Positions 18,413 through 31,588 of a DNA stretch of 50,003 nt are shown here, in pieces (positions within the stretch are counted from its first letter, which is position 1; every line of letters begins with the position of its first letter). The stretch is taken from the NCBI GenBank assembly GCA_027310665.1, contig DAIDAJ010000104.1:1-50003 (forward strand), read 5' to 3'. Source of the stretch: Sideroxydans sp. Its GTDB lineage: Bacteria; Pseudomonadota; Gammaproteobacteria; Burkholderiales; Gallionellaceae. Position numbers and translations under genes: made by a program. Under the pieces are notes generated by a model. The model searched no databases. It saw only the letters and a list, made by a program, of their open reading frames with translations, and was not told where the DNA came from.

Positions 18413-19302
18413 CCGAATCTGAAAACTTTCACAGCGGCTTTATCGCCATCGTCGGCCGCCCCAATGTGGGGAAGTCGACTCTGCTCAACCATCTGATCGG
18501 GCAGAAGATCAGCATCACTTCGCGCAAGGCGCAGACAACGCGCCATCGCATCACAGGCATCCTCACCGAAGGCAAGACACAATTTGTCTTTGTGGACACG
18601 CCGGGTTTTCAGACTCAGCATACGAACGCCCTGAATCGTGGCATGAACCGCGTCGTCACCAGCAGCCTGCGCGAAGTGAACGTTGTCTTGTTCGTGCTGG
18701 AAGCGCGCCATTTCGATGAACGCGACCAGCAGGTGCTTGATCTGTTGCCTCAGGACCGCCCGGTGATCCTGGTTATCAACAAGGCTGATTTGTTGGCAGA
18801 TAAAACGGAGCTGTTGCCTTTCATCGAAAAGTTGTCGGCGTTGCGCCATTTTGCAGCCATTGTTCCGGTCAGCGCCCGGCAAGGTAAACAACTCGATACC
18901 TTGCTGGATGCCATACGCCCGTTTATACCGGAAGGTGAACACTTGTATGCGGAAGATGAGATCACCGACCGGAACGAGCGTTTCCTTGCCGCCGAATTGC
19001 TGCGCGAGAAAGTGTTCCGTTTCACGGGAGAGGAGTTGCCGTATTCCGTCAGCGTAGTGATCGAGCAATTCAAGCTGGAAGGCAAGCTGCGCCGGATTCA
19101 TGCTGCCATCCTGGTGGACAAGGAGGCGCACAAGGCGATGCTCATCGGCAGCAAGGGCGAAAAGCTCAAAGAGATCGCCACCCAGGCGCGACTCGACATG
19201 GAAAAGCTGTTCGATGGCAAGGTATTCCTGGAAGTGTTCGTCAAGGTACGCAGCGGTTGGGCGGACAGTGCGCAAATGTTGAAATCACTGGGGTATGAGT
19301 AA
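18409..19302 (+). CDS. era: GTPase Era
   Basis: Essential GTPase in 30S subunit maturation that binds the 3' end of 16S rRNA. G1 is GRPNVGKST (16-24), G3 is DTPGFQ and G4 is NKAD. A C-terminal KH domain (about 205-285) contains the RNA-binding signature [16 protein letters not shown] 18409 overlaps the rnc stop and gives the normal N-terminus; codons upstream in this frame lie in rnc. Length is 297. Confidence 0.97.
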   Translation: MTESENFHSGFIAIVGRPNVGKSTLLNHLIGQKISITSRKAQTTRHRITGILTEGKTQFVFVDTPGFQTQHTNALNRGMNRVVTSSLREVNVVLFVLEARHFDERDQQVLDLLPQDRPVILVINKADLLADKTELLPFIEKLSALRHFAAIVPVSARQGKQLDTLLDAIRPFIPEGEHLYAEDEITDRNERFLAAELLREKVFRFTGEELPYSVSVVIEQFKLEGKLRRIHAAILVDKEAHKAMLIGSKGEKLKEIATQARLDMEKLFDGKVFLEVFVKVRSGWADSAQMLKSLGYE

Positions 19303-20026
19303 CGTAGCATCGAAACAACGTATCCAGGACGAGCCCTCCTTCGTGCTGCACAGTTATCCATTCCGCGAAACCAGCCTGGTGCTCGAGGTGTTCAGCAGGC
19401 AGCATGGGCGAGTGGCGCTGGTGGCGCGCGGGGCGCGGCGACCAAGATCGGCGCTGCGCGGCCTGTTGATGGGGTTCCAGCCCCTCTCGCTGAGCTGGTT
19501 CGGCAAGCACGAGTTGCGCACACTGCACAGCGCCGAATGGCAGGGCGGGCAGCCGCAATTGCAGGGGACGGCGCTGTTGTGCGGTTTCTACCTGAATGAA
19601 CTGCTGCTCAACCTGATGGCGCGCGACGATCCGCATGAGAGCCTCTTCGATTATTATCAGCAAACATTGCAGCGTCTGGCGCAGGAAAGCGATCATGCTT
19701 TCACGTTGCGTTGCTTCGAAAAACACATGTTGCAGGAATTGGGTTATGCGCTGTTGCTGGAGACCGAGGCGGGTGGCAACAAGCCCATCGTGCCGACCCG
19801 GACTTACCGCTATATACTTGAGCGCGGCGCGGTAGAGGAATCGGCGGATGCCACGCAAGGCATGCCGGTGACGGGCAAGACATTGCTGGATATGGCGGCT
19901 GACGATTACCGTGACGCCAACAGCGCGCGCCAGAGCAAACAATTGATGCGCATGTTGCTCGACCATCATCTTGCCGGAAAGACATTGCATACACGCGAAC
20001 TGATGAGGGATCTGCAGAAACTATGA
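19295..20026 (+). CDS. recO: DNA repair protein RecO
   Basis: Works with RecF and RecR to load RecA at gaps. The 243 residues show the N-terminal OB-fold ([21 protein letters not shown], then [15 protein letters not shown]) and the helical C-terminal part ([16 protein letters not shown]). The zinc cysteines seen in some RecO proteins are absent, as in many proteobacterial ones. It overlaps era by 8 bases and pdxJ by 4. Confidence 0.93.
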   Translation: MSNVASKQRIQDEPSFVLHSYPFRETSLVLEVFSRQHGRVALVARGARRPRSALRGLLMGFQPLSLSWFGKHELRTLHSAEWQGGQPQLQGTALLCGFYLNELLLNLMARDDPHESLFDYYQQTLQRLAQESDHAFTLRCFEKHMLQELGYALLLETEAGGNKPIVPTRTYRYILERGAVEESADATQGMPVTGKTLLDMAADDYRDANSARQSKQLMRMLLDHHLAGKTLHTRELMRDLQKL

Positions 20027-20739
20027 TCAAGCTTGGACTGAACATCGACCATGTCGCCACACTGCGCCAGGTGCGCGGTGCGCGCTACCCCAACGTTGTC
20101 CGCGCGGCACTGATATGCGAGGAGGCGGGTGCGGACGCCATCACCCTCCACTTGCGCGAAGACCGCCGCCACATCCAGGACGCGGATGTGGAGGTTCTGC
20201 GCGGCATGTTGCAAACGCGCATGAATCTGGAATGCGCCGTTACCGAAGAGATGATCAGCAATGCGCTACGCGTGAAACCGCACGATATCTGCCTCGTGCC
20301 GGAGAAGCGCGAAGAACTGACCACTGAAGGCGGACTGGATGTGGTCGGGCATTTCGATGCGATACAGCGCGCCACACAACGCTGTACGGACGCCGGAATT
20401 CGCGTTTCGCTGTTTATCGACGCGGACGAAAAGCAACTCGATGCTGCCAGGAAGGCGGGGGCCCCGGTCATCGAGATACATACCGGAAAATATGCCGACG
20501 CCGACAGCGTTCCGGCGCAAGAACAGGAGCTGGCGCGTATTCGGAATGCCGTGTTACATGCCCATGCCCTGGGGTTGCAAGTAAATGCCGGACACGGCCT
20601 CAACTACCACAACGTGGGCCCCATCGTGGCGATTCCGCATATTGCGGAGCTCAACATCGGCCACGCCATCATTTCCGAGGCGCTATTCATCGGGTTGGAG
20701 CAGGCGGTGAAGAAAATGAAAGCGCTTCTGTCGGCATGA
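20023..20739 (+). CDS. pdxJ: Pyridoxine 5'-phosphate synthase
   Basis: Condenses 1-deoxyxylulose 5-phosphate with 3-amino-2-oxopropyl phosphate to make vitamin B6 phosphate. The TIM-barrel begins [16 protein letters not shown] with the family motif [16 protein letters not shown], then [15 protein letters not shown] and the C-terminal phosphate site [12 protein letters not shown]. The 238-residue length is normal. Overlaps with recO and acpS (ATGA junctions) place it in the same transcript. Confidence 0.97.
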   Translation: MIKLGLNIDHVATLRQVRGARYPNVVRAALICEEAGADAITLHLREDRRHIQDADVEVLRGMLQTRMNLECAVTEEMISNALRVKPHDICLVPEKREELTTEGGLDVVGHFDAIQRATQRCTDAGIRVSLFIDADEKQLDAARKAGAPVIEIHTGKYADADSVPAQEQELARIRNAVLHAHALGLQVNAGHGLNYHNVGPIVAIPHIAELNIGHAIISEALFIGLEQAVKKMKALLSA

Positions 20740-21119
20740 TCTTTGGCATCGGCACCGACATCGTTACCGTGGCGCGAATCGAGGCGGCCAGTACACGCCA
20801 CGGGGAGCCATTTGCCAGGCGTATCTTGAGTGCGCAGGAATTCGGCGAGTTCGTTACTCAAGCTCATCCGGCGCGCTTCCTGAGCAAACGTTTCGCTGCC
20901 AAGGAGGCATTCGCGAAGGCAACAGGGCATGGGTTGCGACATCCGGTGAGCTTGCATCGCATTACCGTCAGCCATGATGAACTGGGCAAACCTATTTTTT
21001 TGTTTGATGCTGAATTGTCTGCATATTTGCAGCAGCTCGGTATTACACGCCATCACCTGAGTATCAGCGATGAGCGCGACACTGCGGTGGCATTCGTGAT
21101 TCTGGAGGGAATGGATTGA
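20736..21119 (+). CDS. acpS: Holo-[acyl-carrier-protein] synthase
   Basis: Transfers 4'-phosphopantetheine from CoA to acyl carrier protein. The Mg-binding aspartate D8 sits in [14 protein letters not shown], and the second acidic site in [13 protein letters not shown]. Length is 127. The stop at 21117-21119 shares a base with the nagZ start. The pdxJ-acpS pairing is conserved across proteobacteria. Confidence 0.95.
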   Translation: MIFGIGTDIVTVARIEAASTRHGEPFARRILSAQEFGEFVTQAHPARFLSKRFAAKEAFAKATGHGLRHPVSLHRITVSHDELGKPIFLFDAELSAYLQQLGITRHHLSISDERDTAVAFVILEGMD

Positions 21120-22168
21120 TGGGTAACGGGCCGGTGATGCTGGATATTATGGGGAAAGCACTCACCCCGGAGGACGAGGTGCGCCTGCGTCATCCGCTGG
21201 TCGGTGGGGTGATCCTGTTCACGCGCAATTACGATACACCCGGCCAGCTCGCCGAGCTGGCCGCCAGCATTCACGCATTGCGCTCGCCCCCACTATTGAT
21301 CGCGGTGGATCACGAGGGGGGGAGGGTACAGCGCTTTCGCAAGGGCTTCACCAGGATCCCGCCGATGCGCGAACTGGGCCGGGTGTGGGACGAACATCCA
21401 AAGCGCGCCAGGCATCTGGCGCAGCAGACTGGCTTCGTGCTGGCATCGGAGCTGCGGGCTTGCGGGGTGGACTTCAGCTTTACACCCGTACTGGATATCG
21501 ATTACGGCGAAAGCTCCGTCATCGGCGACCGTGCTTTCCATTCCGACCCGCAAGCCATTGCCGAATTGGCCCATAGCTTGTTGATGGGATTGAAACAGGG
21601 CGGTATGCCTACCGTGGGCAAGCATTTTCCCGGCCACGGCTTCGTCCGCGAAGATTCGCATCTTGAGATTCCGGTGGACGAGCGCAGCTATACCGATATC
21701 GAATTGAGCGACCTCATTCCTTTCCGGCAGATGGTGAACTACGGCCTCACCGCGGTCATGCCTGCACATGTCATCTACCCAAAGGTCGATCCCCAGCCTG
21801 CAGGGTTTTCCAAGGTGTGGCTGAAAGACATCCTGCGGGGCGAGCTGAGTTTCGAGGGCTGCATCTTCAGCGACGATTTGAGCATGGAAGGGGCGACGGT
21901 GGCAGGCGGAATCGTGCAGCGCGCGGAAGCGGCGCTGAATGCAGGATGCGACATGGTACTGGTGTGCAACAAGCCGGAATCAGCCGATGAACTGCTGGCA
22001 GGCTTGAAATGGGTCATGCCCGCAACAAGTCGCGCTCGCCTGGCCCAGATGCACGGGCGATCCCATCCCAAGACATTGATGCAACTGCATGAAGAAGCGG
22101 AGTTTGTCAAAGCCTTGCACGAAGTGGCCAGTATTGGAATGCGCGAGGGTGACCTTCCTTTGGCTTAG
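21119..22168 (+). CDS. nagZ: Beta-N-acetylhexosaminidase (peptidoglycan recycling)
   Basis: Glycoside hydrolase family 3 enzyme that removes N-acetylglucosamine from anhydromuropeptides in the cytoplasm, a step that also feeds AmpR-type signalling in some species. [12 protein letters not shown] and [13 protein letters not shown] open the barrel, KHFPGHG lies at 168-174 and the nucleophile is D252 in [11 protein letters not shown]. Length is 349. ATG 21119 overlaps the acpS stop (TGATG), and it is the last gene of the lepA-to-nagZ run. Confidence 0.95.
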   Translation: MGNGPVMLDIMGKALTPEDEVRLRHPLVGGVILFTRNYDTPGQLAELAASIHALRSPPLLIAVDHEGGRVQRFRKGFTRIPPMRELGRVWDEHPKRARHLAQQTGFVLASELRACGVDFSFTPVLDIDYGESSVIGDRAFHSDPQAIAELAHSLLMGLKQGGMPTVGKHFPGHGFVREDSHLEIPVDERSYTDIELSDLIPFRQMVNYGLTAVMPAHVIYPKVDPQPAGFSKVWLKDILRGELSFEGCIFSDDLSMEGATVAGGIVQRAEAALNAGCDMVLVCNKPESADELLAGLKWVMPATSRARLAQMHGRSHPKTLMQLHEEAEFVKALHEVASIGMREGDLPLA

Positions 22169-22206
22169 CATGTGAGGTGCGCTCATGAGAATGATAACTT
22201 GGACTT

Positions 22207-22223
22207 CTCGAATCGGATTCGAG
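22207..22223 (+). promoter_or_regulatory. Operator-like palindrome upstream of the DSF synthase gene
   Basis: CTCGAAT (22207-22213) and ATTCGAG (22217-22223) are perfect inverted arms around CGG, 46 bases before the rpfF start. A good -10-like TATGAT lies just downstream at 22228-22233, so the dyad would occupy the -35/-10 spacer, a classic repressor or activator position. It has no T-run, so it is unlikely to be the nagZ terminator. An imperfect TGTGA-N7-TCATG (22171-22187) lies further upstream. Confidence 0.45.
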
Positions 22224-22269
22224 GGATTATGATGCGCGACATCCAGAGCTGAGTAAGGAGGAAAGAAGA

Positions 22270-23175
22270 ATGGAACTCGTTCAGAATCACCGCGATTTGC
22301 TGAAGGCAGTATATTCTCAACTCCGCATTCGGTTCGATGCAGATCATGGCGTGCTTTGGACTCAGGTCTGCCAGGACGCCGTTCCGTGCGTGACGCCGGA
22401 ACTCCTGAAAGATCTCGGCGATCACCATAGGGCTATTGAAAATGCCCAAGGTAAGTTGCTGGTCGGGGATGAGCTGCATGAAATCCGCTATTCGGTATTG
22501 TCTTCCATCACGCCTGGAGTCTTTAACCTGGGCGGTCAGCTTGCACTTTTCAGACAACTGATCAGAAATCAGGATCGCGAATCGTTGCTGAGTTATGCGA
22601 TCGCGTGTATCGATGTCATCTTCCCCAGGATGCGCCATTTTGACCTGCCATTGGCGACAATAACCTTGTTGCAGGGTGATGCGCTGGGTGGTGGCCTGGA
22701 GGCCGCACTGGCCAGCGATGTTGTCATTGCCGAACGCAATTGCCAGTTGGGCTTTCCGGAAATATTGTTCAACTTGTTCCCCGGAATGGGGGCCTATAGT
22801 CTGATTGCCAGAAAAGTCAGCCCGAAATTCGCCGAAAAAATGATCCTGGGCGGAAAGATTTACAGTGCAGAAGAACTGCATGAAATTGGGCTGATCGACA
22901 TCCTCGCTGAGGACGGCAAGGGAGTCGAGACAGTTAACGACTACATCAAAAAGCAGGAACGGCGCTCCAACGGTTTTCTGGCTGTCCAGAAAGCACGTCA
23001 CAGATTCAATCCGCTAACCTATCAGGAACTGATCGATATCACGACTGTTTGGGTTGACGCAGCACTCAAGCTTAATGAAAAGGACTTGAAGGTGATGGAT
23101 CGCTTTGTTCGTTCCCAGGAGAAGCTCTTTCTGCAGCCTCAAGCCGTGCCGGCGCAGCTTCCCAGCGCGGCCTGA
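22270..23175 (+). CDS. rpfF: RpfF-like DSF (cis-2-unsaturated fatty acid signal) synthase
   Basis: A crotonase-fold protein of 301 residues. RpfF enzymes act on acyl-ACP as both dehydratase and thioesterase to release cis-2-enoic acids. Two catalytic glutamates are recognisable, E144 in GGGLEAALASD and E164 in GFPEILF; their 20-residue spacing equals E141/E161 of the Xanthomonas enzyme. An ordinary enoyl-CoA hydratase would not be expected in this context. The region PGVFNLGGQLALF matches RpfF except that the usual NLGGD reads NLGGQ. A strong AAGGAGG (22255-22261) precedes ATG 22270. The gene converges with rpfC, 3 bases apart at the stops, as in Xanthomonas. No rpfB is in the window. Which fatty acid it makes is unknown. 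Confidence 0.87.
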   Translation: MELVQNHRDLLKAVYSQLRIRFDADHGVLWTQVCQDAVPCVTPELLKDLGDHHRAIENAQGKLLVGDELHEIRYSVLSSITPGVFNLGGQLALFRQLIRNQDRESLLSYAIACIDVIFPRMRHFDLPLATITLLQGDALGGGLEAALASDVVIAERNCQLGFPEILFNLFPGMGAYSLIARKVSPKFAEKMILGGKIYSAEELHEIGLIDILAEDGKGVETVNDYIKKQERRSNGFLAVQKARHRFNPLTYQELIDITTVWVDAALKLNEKDLKVMDRFVRSQEKLFLQPQAVPAQLPSAA

Positions 23176-23178
23176 CGT

Positions 23179-25698
23179 TTACAGGATAGCCTGATTGGCG
23201 CCGTTCAGGTAATGCAGTAGCGAAGCGCGAGTGGCAGGGTGGCTATCCAGTGCTTCAAGCAGCAAATCTTTGGCTGAACCTTCTAGTTCCGTGTCACTGA
23301 GCACCAGTATTTTGCAGCAGACCTTGAACAATACTTCGGCTCCGACGTTACCGGAGCTTCCCTTTAATATGTGTGCAAGCTCCTTGAACGTGGCGTATTC
23401 CTGTTTCGATAGTGCGATGCGCATGGCTTCAAGCAACTTTTCGGTTTCGGAGAGAAATCCGTAGATCACTGTCCGCAAAAAATCATCCTGTTCGCCACCC
23501 AGTAGCGTCAAGTGATGCAGCGTATCTTCATTGATAAACCCGTTCGCAATTTGTTCGGCATGATGAGCCAGTTCCGGGGCATCGGAACTGGATGGGGTCA
23601 GCGTCAAACGAGCGACGGTATCAAGCAAAGTTAACGCATCGACCGGTTTGGTCAGGTAGGCATCGATGTGAGCGCGTTCGCATTCCAGTTTTGCCTCAAG
23701 TGTGGCATTGGCAGTGAGGATGATCACTGGAGTATCCGTAGGCTGTCTGGACAGGGCACGATAAACCTTGACCACATCCAGTCCGCCCATCTGCGGCATG
23801 TTCATGTCCAGTATCAACAGGTCGTAATTGTTTTCTTCCAGCTTGTCCAGCGCCTGTTCGCCGTTCTCAACCAGGTCAACCTGGTGATTGCCGTGCATGA
23901 GTATCTTCTTGATAATTTGCTGGCCTGTACCATTGTCCTCCGCAACAAGGATCCGAACCCCGCGCTTGCCGGCCGTGCTGCGTTCGTAGTGCTCCTTGAA
24001 CGAGATTACGCCTTCCGAAGGGCGCGGCGCCATGATTCCGTGCAACGCGTTGAATAACAGAGTTTTGTCGAGCGGCATCCGCAACAGGCATGAATATCCG
24101 GCATTGAGATATTCCTCTTCGCGATGGTTATGAAGGTCGGGATTGAGGAGGATGGAAGATAGCCTCTGCGGTCCGCGCAGTTCCCGGAGGTTGGCCGCGA
24201 AATCCTTAGCGCTCATGCCGATGTTTTGCGGCAGGCACAGGATCGCGAGATTGTCCGGACGGGAGGCATTTTTGTCCATTAAATATGTGAAGAAATGCGT
24301 CAGCGAGACAGCGTGTTCGCATCGCAACCCCCAGCTTCTTGTGAAATTGGTTACGGCGAGTTGGTCGCTTTGTGGCAAGCCCACGGTTAGCACGTACAGT
24401 TGTTGCAGCGTCGGTTTGGCCTCGCTGAGAATTGCCGCCGGTTGCTTGGAGAAGGGGGCTTCGAACCAGAAAATGCTGCCGATGCCCGGTTCGCTCTGTA
24501 CACCCATGCTTCCGCCCATCAATTCCACCAGTTGCTTGGATATTGTTGTGCCCAGTCCGGTGCCGCCGTAGATCCGGGTGATGTTGTGATCGGCCTGGGT
24601 AAAACTTTCGAATATCCTCGATTGTGCCTGCGGAGGGATACCGATGCCTGTGTCGATCACTTCGAACCGAAGCCGGGTTTTGCAGTCGTCCTGAAGCACT
24701 GTCGCGATCCTGAGTTCGACACTTCCCTTGTTGGTGAACTTGATCGCATTGCCGATCAGGTTGATCAGGATTTGCTGCAGATGCAAGGGATCGCCTTGCA
24801 GCATGAAGCAAGTCTCCGGCGTAAACCGAACCGACAGGCTCAGTTGCTTTTTTTCCACCTGGGGCAGGAACATCTCAAGCGTGCTGTTGACCAGTTTGTG
24901 CAGATCGAAATCGGTTATTTCGGAGACCAGCTTTCCGCTTTCGATTTTGGAGAGGTCGAGAATATTGTCGATGAGCTTGAGCAGGAGCTGAGCCGATTTC
25001 TTCAAGGTCGAGACCAGATCCTTCTGCTCTTCATCCAGACGCGTGCTGATCAACAGGTCACTGGCGCCGATCACCCCGTTGAGCGGGGTGCGCATTTCGT
25101 GGCTCATGTTGGAGAGGAAGTCGCTTTTTGCCTTGCTGGCCGCCTGAGCTTTTTCCAGGGCATCATTCAATTGTCCGCGCAGCTTCAGGATATATAGCGG
25201 AACGCAAAGCAGAGTGAGCCATAGTCCTACTGCAATGCGCAGGTGATCATGCCAATAGTCGTTCAGGTAGAGAACTGCGGAGAAGCCGACAAGGCTGGTC
25301 ACATAGGAGCTGACAAGAGATTCCTTGCCGTAACGAATACCATTTCCGGTGATGACCCACAGATAGATGCCGTAAAACAACACTCCGGCTTCCTGCGTCA
25401 TCACCATGCCGACACTCACCGCGACGATATCGGCAAACATCGCCACCCATTGCCGCCTTCTGGAAGTGTTGCGCCGATACAGGACGTAGAGGGCCAACAG
25501 GACAGAGCAGAAGAACCAGACGGCAGAAAAGACGAAAACTGGAACGCCGACTGAAGTTGGGCTCACGAAATAGAATTCGACAAACAGGTAAATAAATATC
25601 GGCAAGGCGAAAAAAACCCTCAACAGGGTTTGTTCATGCTCGCCTTCACGCTGTCGAACCTGCTGGACGAAATAGGCTAGCCTTTCGTTCATTGCCAT
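23179..25698 (-). CDS. rpfC: RpfC-like hybrid sensor histidine kinase (DSF receptor candidate)
   Basis: An 839-residue hybrid kinase. A short N-terminal segment precedes five or six transmembrane helices (about 26-172). Next come HisKA with H200 in FLSNMSHEMRTPLNG (RpfC of Xanthomonas uses H198), and HATPase with NLIGNAIKFTNKG, DTGIGIPPQAQ and GGTGLGTTISKQLVELMGG. A region of about 430-555 folds like a receiver but lacks the acidic pocket. A true receiver has D631 in LLILDMNMPQMGG, and a C-terminal Hpt domain has H776 in LAHILKGSSGNVGA. The expected relay is H200-D631-H776 to the RpfG receiver. It overlaps rpfG by 10 bases and is transcribed after it; the promoter should be upstream of rpfG. 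Confidence 0.88.
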   Translation of the reverse strand: MAMNERLAYFVQQVRQREGEHEQTLLRVFFALPIFIYLFVEFYFVSPTSVGVPVFVFSAVWFFCSVLLALYVLYRRNTSRRRQWVAMFADIVAVSVGMVMTQEAGVLFYGIYLWVITGNGIRYGKESLVSSYVTSLVGFSAVLYLNDYWHDHLRIAVGLWLTLLCVPLYILKLRGQLNDALEKAQAASKAKSDFLSNMSHEMRTPLNGVIGASDLLISTRLDEEQKDLVSTLKKSAQLLLKLIDNILDLSKIESGKLVSEITDFDLHKLVNSTLEMFLPQVEKKQLSLSVRFTPETCFMLQGDPLHLQQILINLIGNAIKFTNKGSVELRIATVLQDDCKTRLRFEVIDTGIGIPPQAQSRIFESFTQADHNITRIYGGTGLGTTISKQLVELMGGSMGVQSEPGIGSIFWFEAPFSKQPAAILSEAKPTLQQLYVLTVGLPQSDQLAVTNFTRSWGLRCEHAVSLTHFFTYLMDKNASRPDNLAILCLPQNIGMSAKDFAANLRELRGPQRLSSILLNPDLHNHREEEYLNAGYSCLLRMPLDKTLLFNALHGIMAPRPSEGVISFKEHYERSTAGKRGVRILVAEDNGTGQQIIKKILMHGNHQVDLVENGEQALDKLEENNYDLLILDMNMPQMGGLDVVKVYRALSRQPTDTPVIILTANATLEAKLECERAHIDAYLTKPVDALTLLDTVARLTLTPSSSDAPELAHHAEQIANGFINEDTLHHLTLLGGEQDDFLRTVIYGFLSETEKLLEAMRIALSKQEYATFKELAHILKGSSGNVGAEVLFKVCCKILVLSDTELEGSAKDLLLEALDSHPATRASLLHYLNGANQAIL

Positions 25699-26801
25699 AC
25701 CTGCACTTTCTGTGTGGGCGAAGCATCCTGCAGCTGTTGCTGGATGATGCTGATCTTGCTGAATTGCAGCATGAATGCTTCCACGCAGCCCGGGTCAAAA
25801 TGCGTGCCTTTGTTGGCATCCAGGTATGCCAGCGCATCCTGGTTTGACCAGGCCTTCTTGTAAGGACGTTCGGAAGTAAGGGCGTCATAGACGTCGGCTA
25901 CCGCGACAATGCGCGCGTCGAGCGGGATGGACTTTGCCTTCAGGCCATTCGGGTAGCCGCTGCCGTCGTATTTCTCATGGTGCGAAAGCGCGATCTCGGC
26001 GCCAAGGCTGATGTACTTGGAGTTGCTGTTCTGGAGTATCTGGTAGCCGATGGAACAATGCGTCTTCATAGTCGCAAATTCCTCATGATTCAGCTTTCCC
26101 GGCTTGAGCAGGATATGGTCCGGAATGCCGATCTTGCCGATGTCGTGCATGGGGGCGGCCATCTCGATCAGGCTGCAACGGTTTGCGTCCAATCCCATCC
26201 CTTCGGCGATCAGGCGCGAAAACTTTGCCATGCGCAAGACGTGGTTGCCGGTATCCGAATCCCGGTATTCACCTGCCTTCGCCAAACGGATGAGCGTCTC
26301 CTGTTCGCGTTCCCGTATTCGCCGCGTCGCTTCGGCAACGGCTTCTTCCAGTTTTTCGGAACGGAGCAATACCTCCTTATGGTGTCGGTGCAGGGCGAGC
26401 AGATTGCGGCAGCGGATCTGGCATTCGTAGTGGTTGAAGGGCTTGGAGAGAAATTCTGCGACACCCAGGTCCAACGCCCTGTGACGTATTTCATTGTCGT
26501 TCGACACGGTGATCATGATGATGGGGACGTGTTCAAGGTGTGGAATGTGCCGTATCGTTTTGACAACCTCCAGTCCGGACATCTCATCCATCAGATAATC
26601 GACCAGGATCAGGTCGGGCTGGTTCAGCCTTAGCCAATCGATCGCCCCCAGGGGGGAGGCGAATGCCTGAACGAAAATATCCTTCTGCAGACTGCGCACG
26701 ATCTTGTCGAGGATGATGCGGCTGGTGAACTCATCGTCGATGATCGCGATCGTGGGATGAGACAGGTTCTTGTCGTTCTGGCTGATGATTTCGAATGGCA
26801 T
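25689..26801 (-). CDS. rpfG: RpfG-like response regulator, cyclic-di-GMP phosphodiesterase (REC-HD-GYP)
   Basis: Hydrolyses cyclic-di-GMP when activated by the RpfC relay. The receiver domain (about 15-135) has the acidic pair IIDDE (21-23), phospho-acceptor D68 in LILVDYLMDEMSG and lysine in FLSKPF. A coiled linker (about 145-170) leads to the HD-GYP domain with MHDIGKIGIPDHILLK (HD at 219-220) and HHEKYDGSGYP (274-284), all metal and GYP residues intact. AAGGA stands upstream of the ATG on the minus strand. It is the first gene of the rpfG-rpfC operon and divergent from zipA. RpfH, the small protein between the two in Xanthomonas, is missing. Confidence 0.9.
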   Translation of the reverse strand: MPFEIISQNDKNLSHPTIAIIDDEFTSRIILDKIVRSLQKDIFVQAFASPLGAIDWLRLNQPDLILVDYLMDEMSGLEVVKTIRHIPHLEHVPIIMITVSNDNEIRHRALDLGVAEFLSKPFNHYECQIRCRNLLALHRHHKEVLLRSEKLEEAVAEATRRIREREQETLIRLAKAGEYRDSDTGNHVLRMAKFSRLIAEGMGLDANRCSLIEMAAPMHDIGKIGIPDHILLKPGKLNHEEFATMKTHCSIGYQILQNSNSKYISLGAEIALSHHEKYDGSGYPNGLKAKSIPLDARIVAVADVYDALTSERPYKKAWSNQDALAYLDANKGTHFDPGCVEAFMLQFSKISIIQQQLQDASPTQKVQVWQ

Positions 26802-26840
26802 GATGGTCGTTCCTTTGTAAACGCATCGTGAGATACTCTG

Positions 26841-26859
26841 CCCCGTCTTCGGTGCGGGG
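26841..26859 (-). repeat. Hairpin in the rpfG-rpfC leader
   Basis: CCCCG and CGGGG form a 5-bp stem around a 9-base loop, 40 bases upstream of the rpfG start. The 277-base divergent region (26802-27078) should hold both rpfG and zipA promoters. I found no convincing -35/-10 pair and no recognisable riboswitch in it. Confidence 0.25.
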
Positions 26860-27078
26860 TTATGGATGGAGTGAGGTTGGTCCCAATGCCGGTTCTTCGG
26901 GACACGCCGGCGTAAGTAGAACCTTCGCGGCCGCCATCGTCAACTGTCCGAATGACGGCATGGCCGATCTTACGGTTAGCGACAAGTGGCCGCAATACTT
27001 TAAGACCTGCCATTCTAAGCAAGGATTTGAGATAATTCATGGGTATTTCCCACTTGGTGTGCTCCCCGGTATTCGAAC

Positions 27079-31035
<3,957 letters not shown>

Positions 31036-31039
<4 letters not shown>

Positions 31040-31587
31040 TCCTGGACAACCTGCAGGCGCGCAGCATTCTGCAAGATGCCGAGTTGATTCGTTCGGCAGA
31101 CGAGGTGCAGGCCGCCGTGCAGCGTGTGGCCCAGGCTATCAATTCAACGTTGTCGGACCGGCATCCGCTGGTACTGTCTGTAATGGGCGGGGCGGTCGTG
31201 TTCACCGGGCAATTGCTGCCCCTGCTCGACTTCCCGCTGGATTTCGATTATCTGCACGTGTCGCGCTACGGGAGCGAAAAGCGCGGCGGCGAATTGCATT
31301 GGAAGGTGGCACCGCGCGAAAATGTGCGCGACAAGGTCATACTGGTGGTGGATGATATTCTTGACGAGGGCGAAACCCTGCATGCGATCAGACAGCGCGT
31401 GATGGAGCTGGGGGCGCGCGAATTTTACAGCGCCGTGTTTGCCGACAAACAGAACGGCAAGGACAAACCCATCCGCGCCGATTATGTTGGCCTCGAATTG
31501 CCCGACCGTTTCGTGTTCGGCTACGGGATGGATATCCATGGAGCATGGCGCAATTTGCCCGCAATCTATGCAGTAAAGGAATATTGA
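31036..31587 (+). CDS. hpt: Hypoxanthine-guanine phosphoribosyltransferase family protein
   Basis: Salvages hypoxanthine or guanine to IMP or GMP with PRPP. The PRPP-binding signature [18 protein letters not shown] is intact, as is the early loop [14 protein letters not shown]. The C-terminal region [26 protein letters not shown] is the HPRT-type hood. 183 residues. The start is GTG 31036, overlapping the galU stop. The next gene, one base downstream, makes a purine base by phosphorolysis, so the two probably act in sequence. Exact base preference is not decidable here. Confidence 0.88.
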
Positions 31588-31588
31588 T

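Noticed and set aside
22270-23175. Ordinary enoyl-CoA hydratase of beta-oxidation
   Set aside because: The two glutamates at a 20-residue spacing, the RpfF-like GVFNLGG stretch and convergence with rpfC/rpfG genes favour the DSF synthase.
26630-27040. Open frame on the minus strand upstream of and overlapping rpfG
   Set aside because: It reads MNYLKSLLRMAGLKVLRPLV at first but has no ribosome-binding site, and its second half is a shadow of rpfG in another frame. An RpfH-like protein was considered, but there are no membrane helices and RpfH would lie between rpfG and rpfC.
26802-27078. Possible cyclic-di-GMP riboswitch before rpfG or zipA
   Set aside because: I could not find the GEMM-type core or two paired helices with the tetraloop-receptor arrangement; only a 5-bp hairpin is visible.
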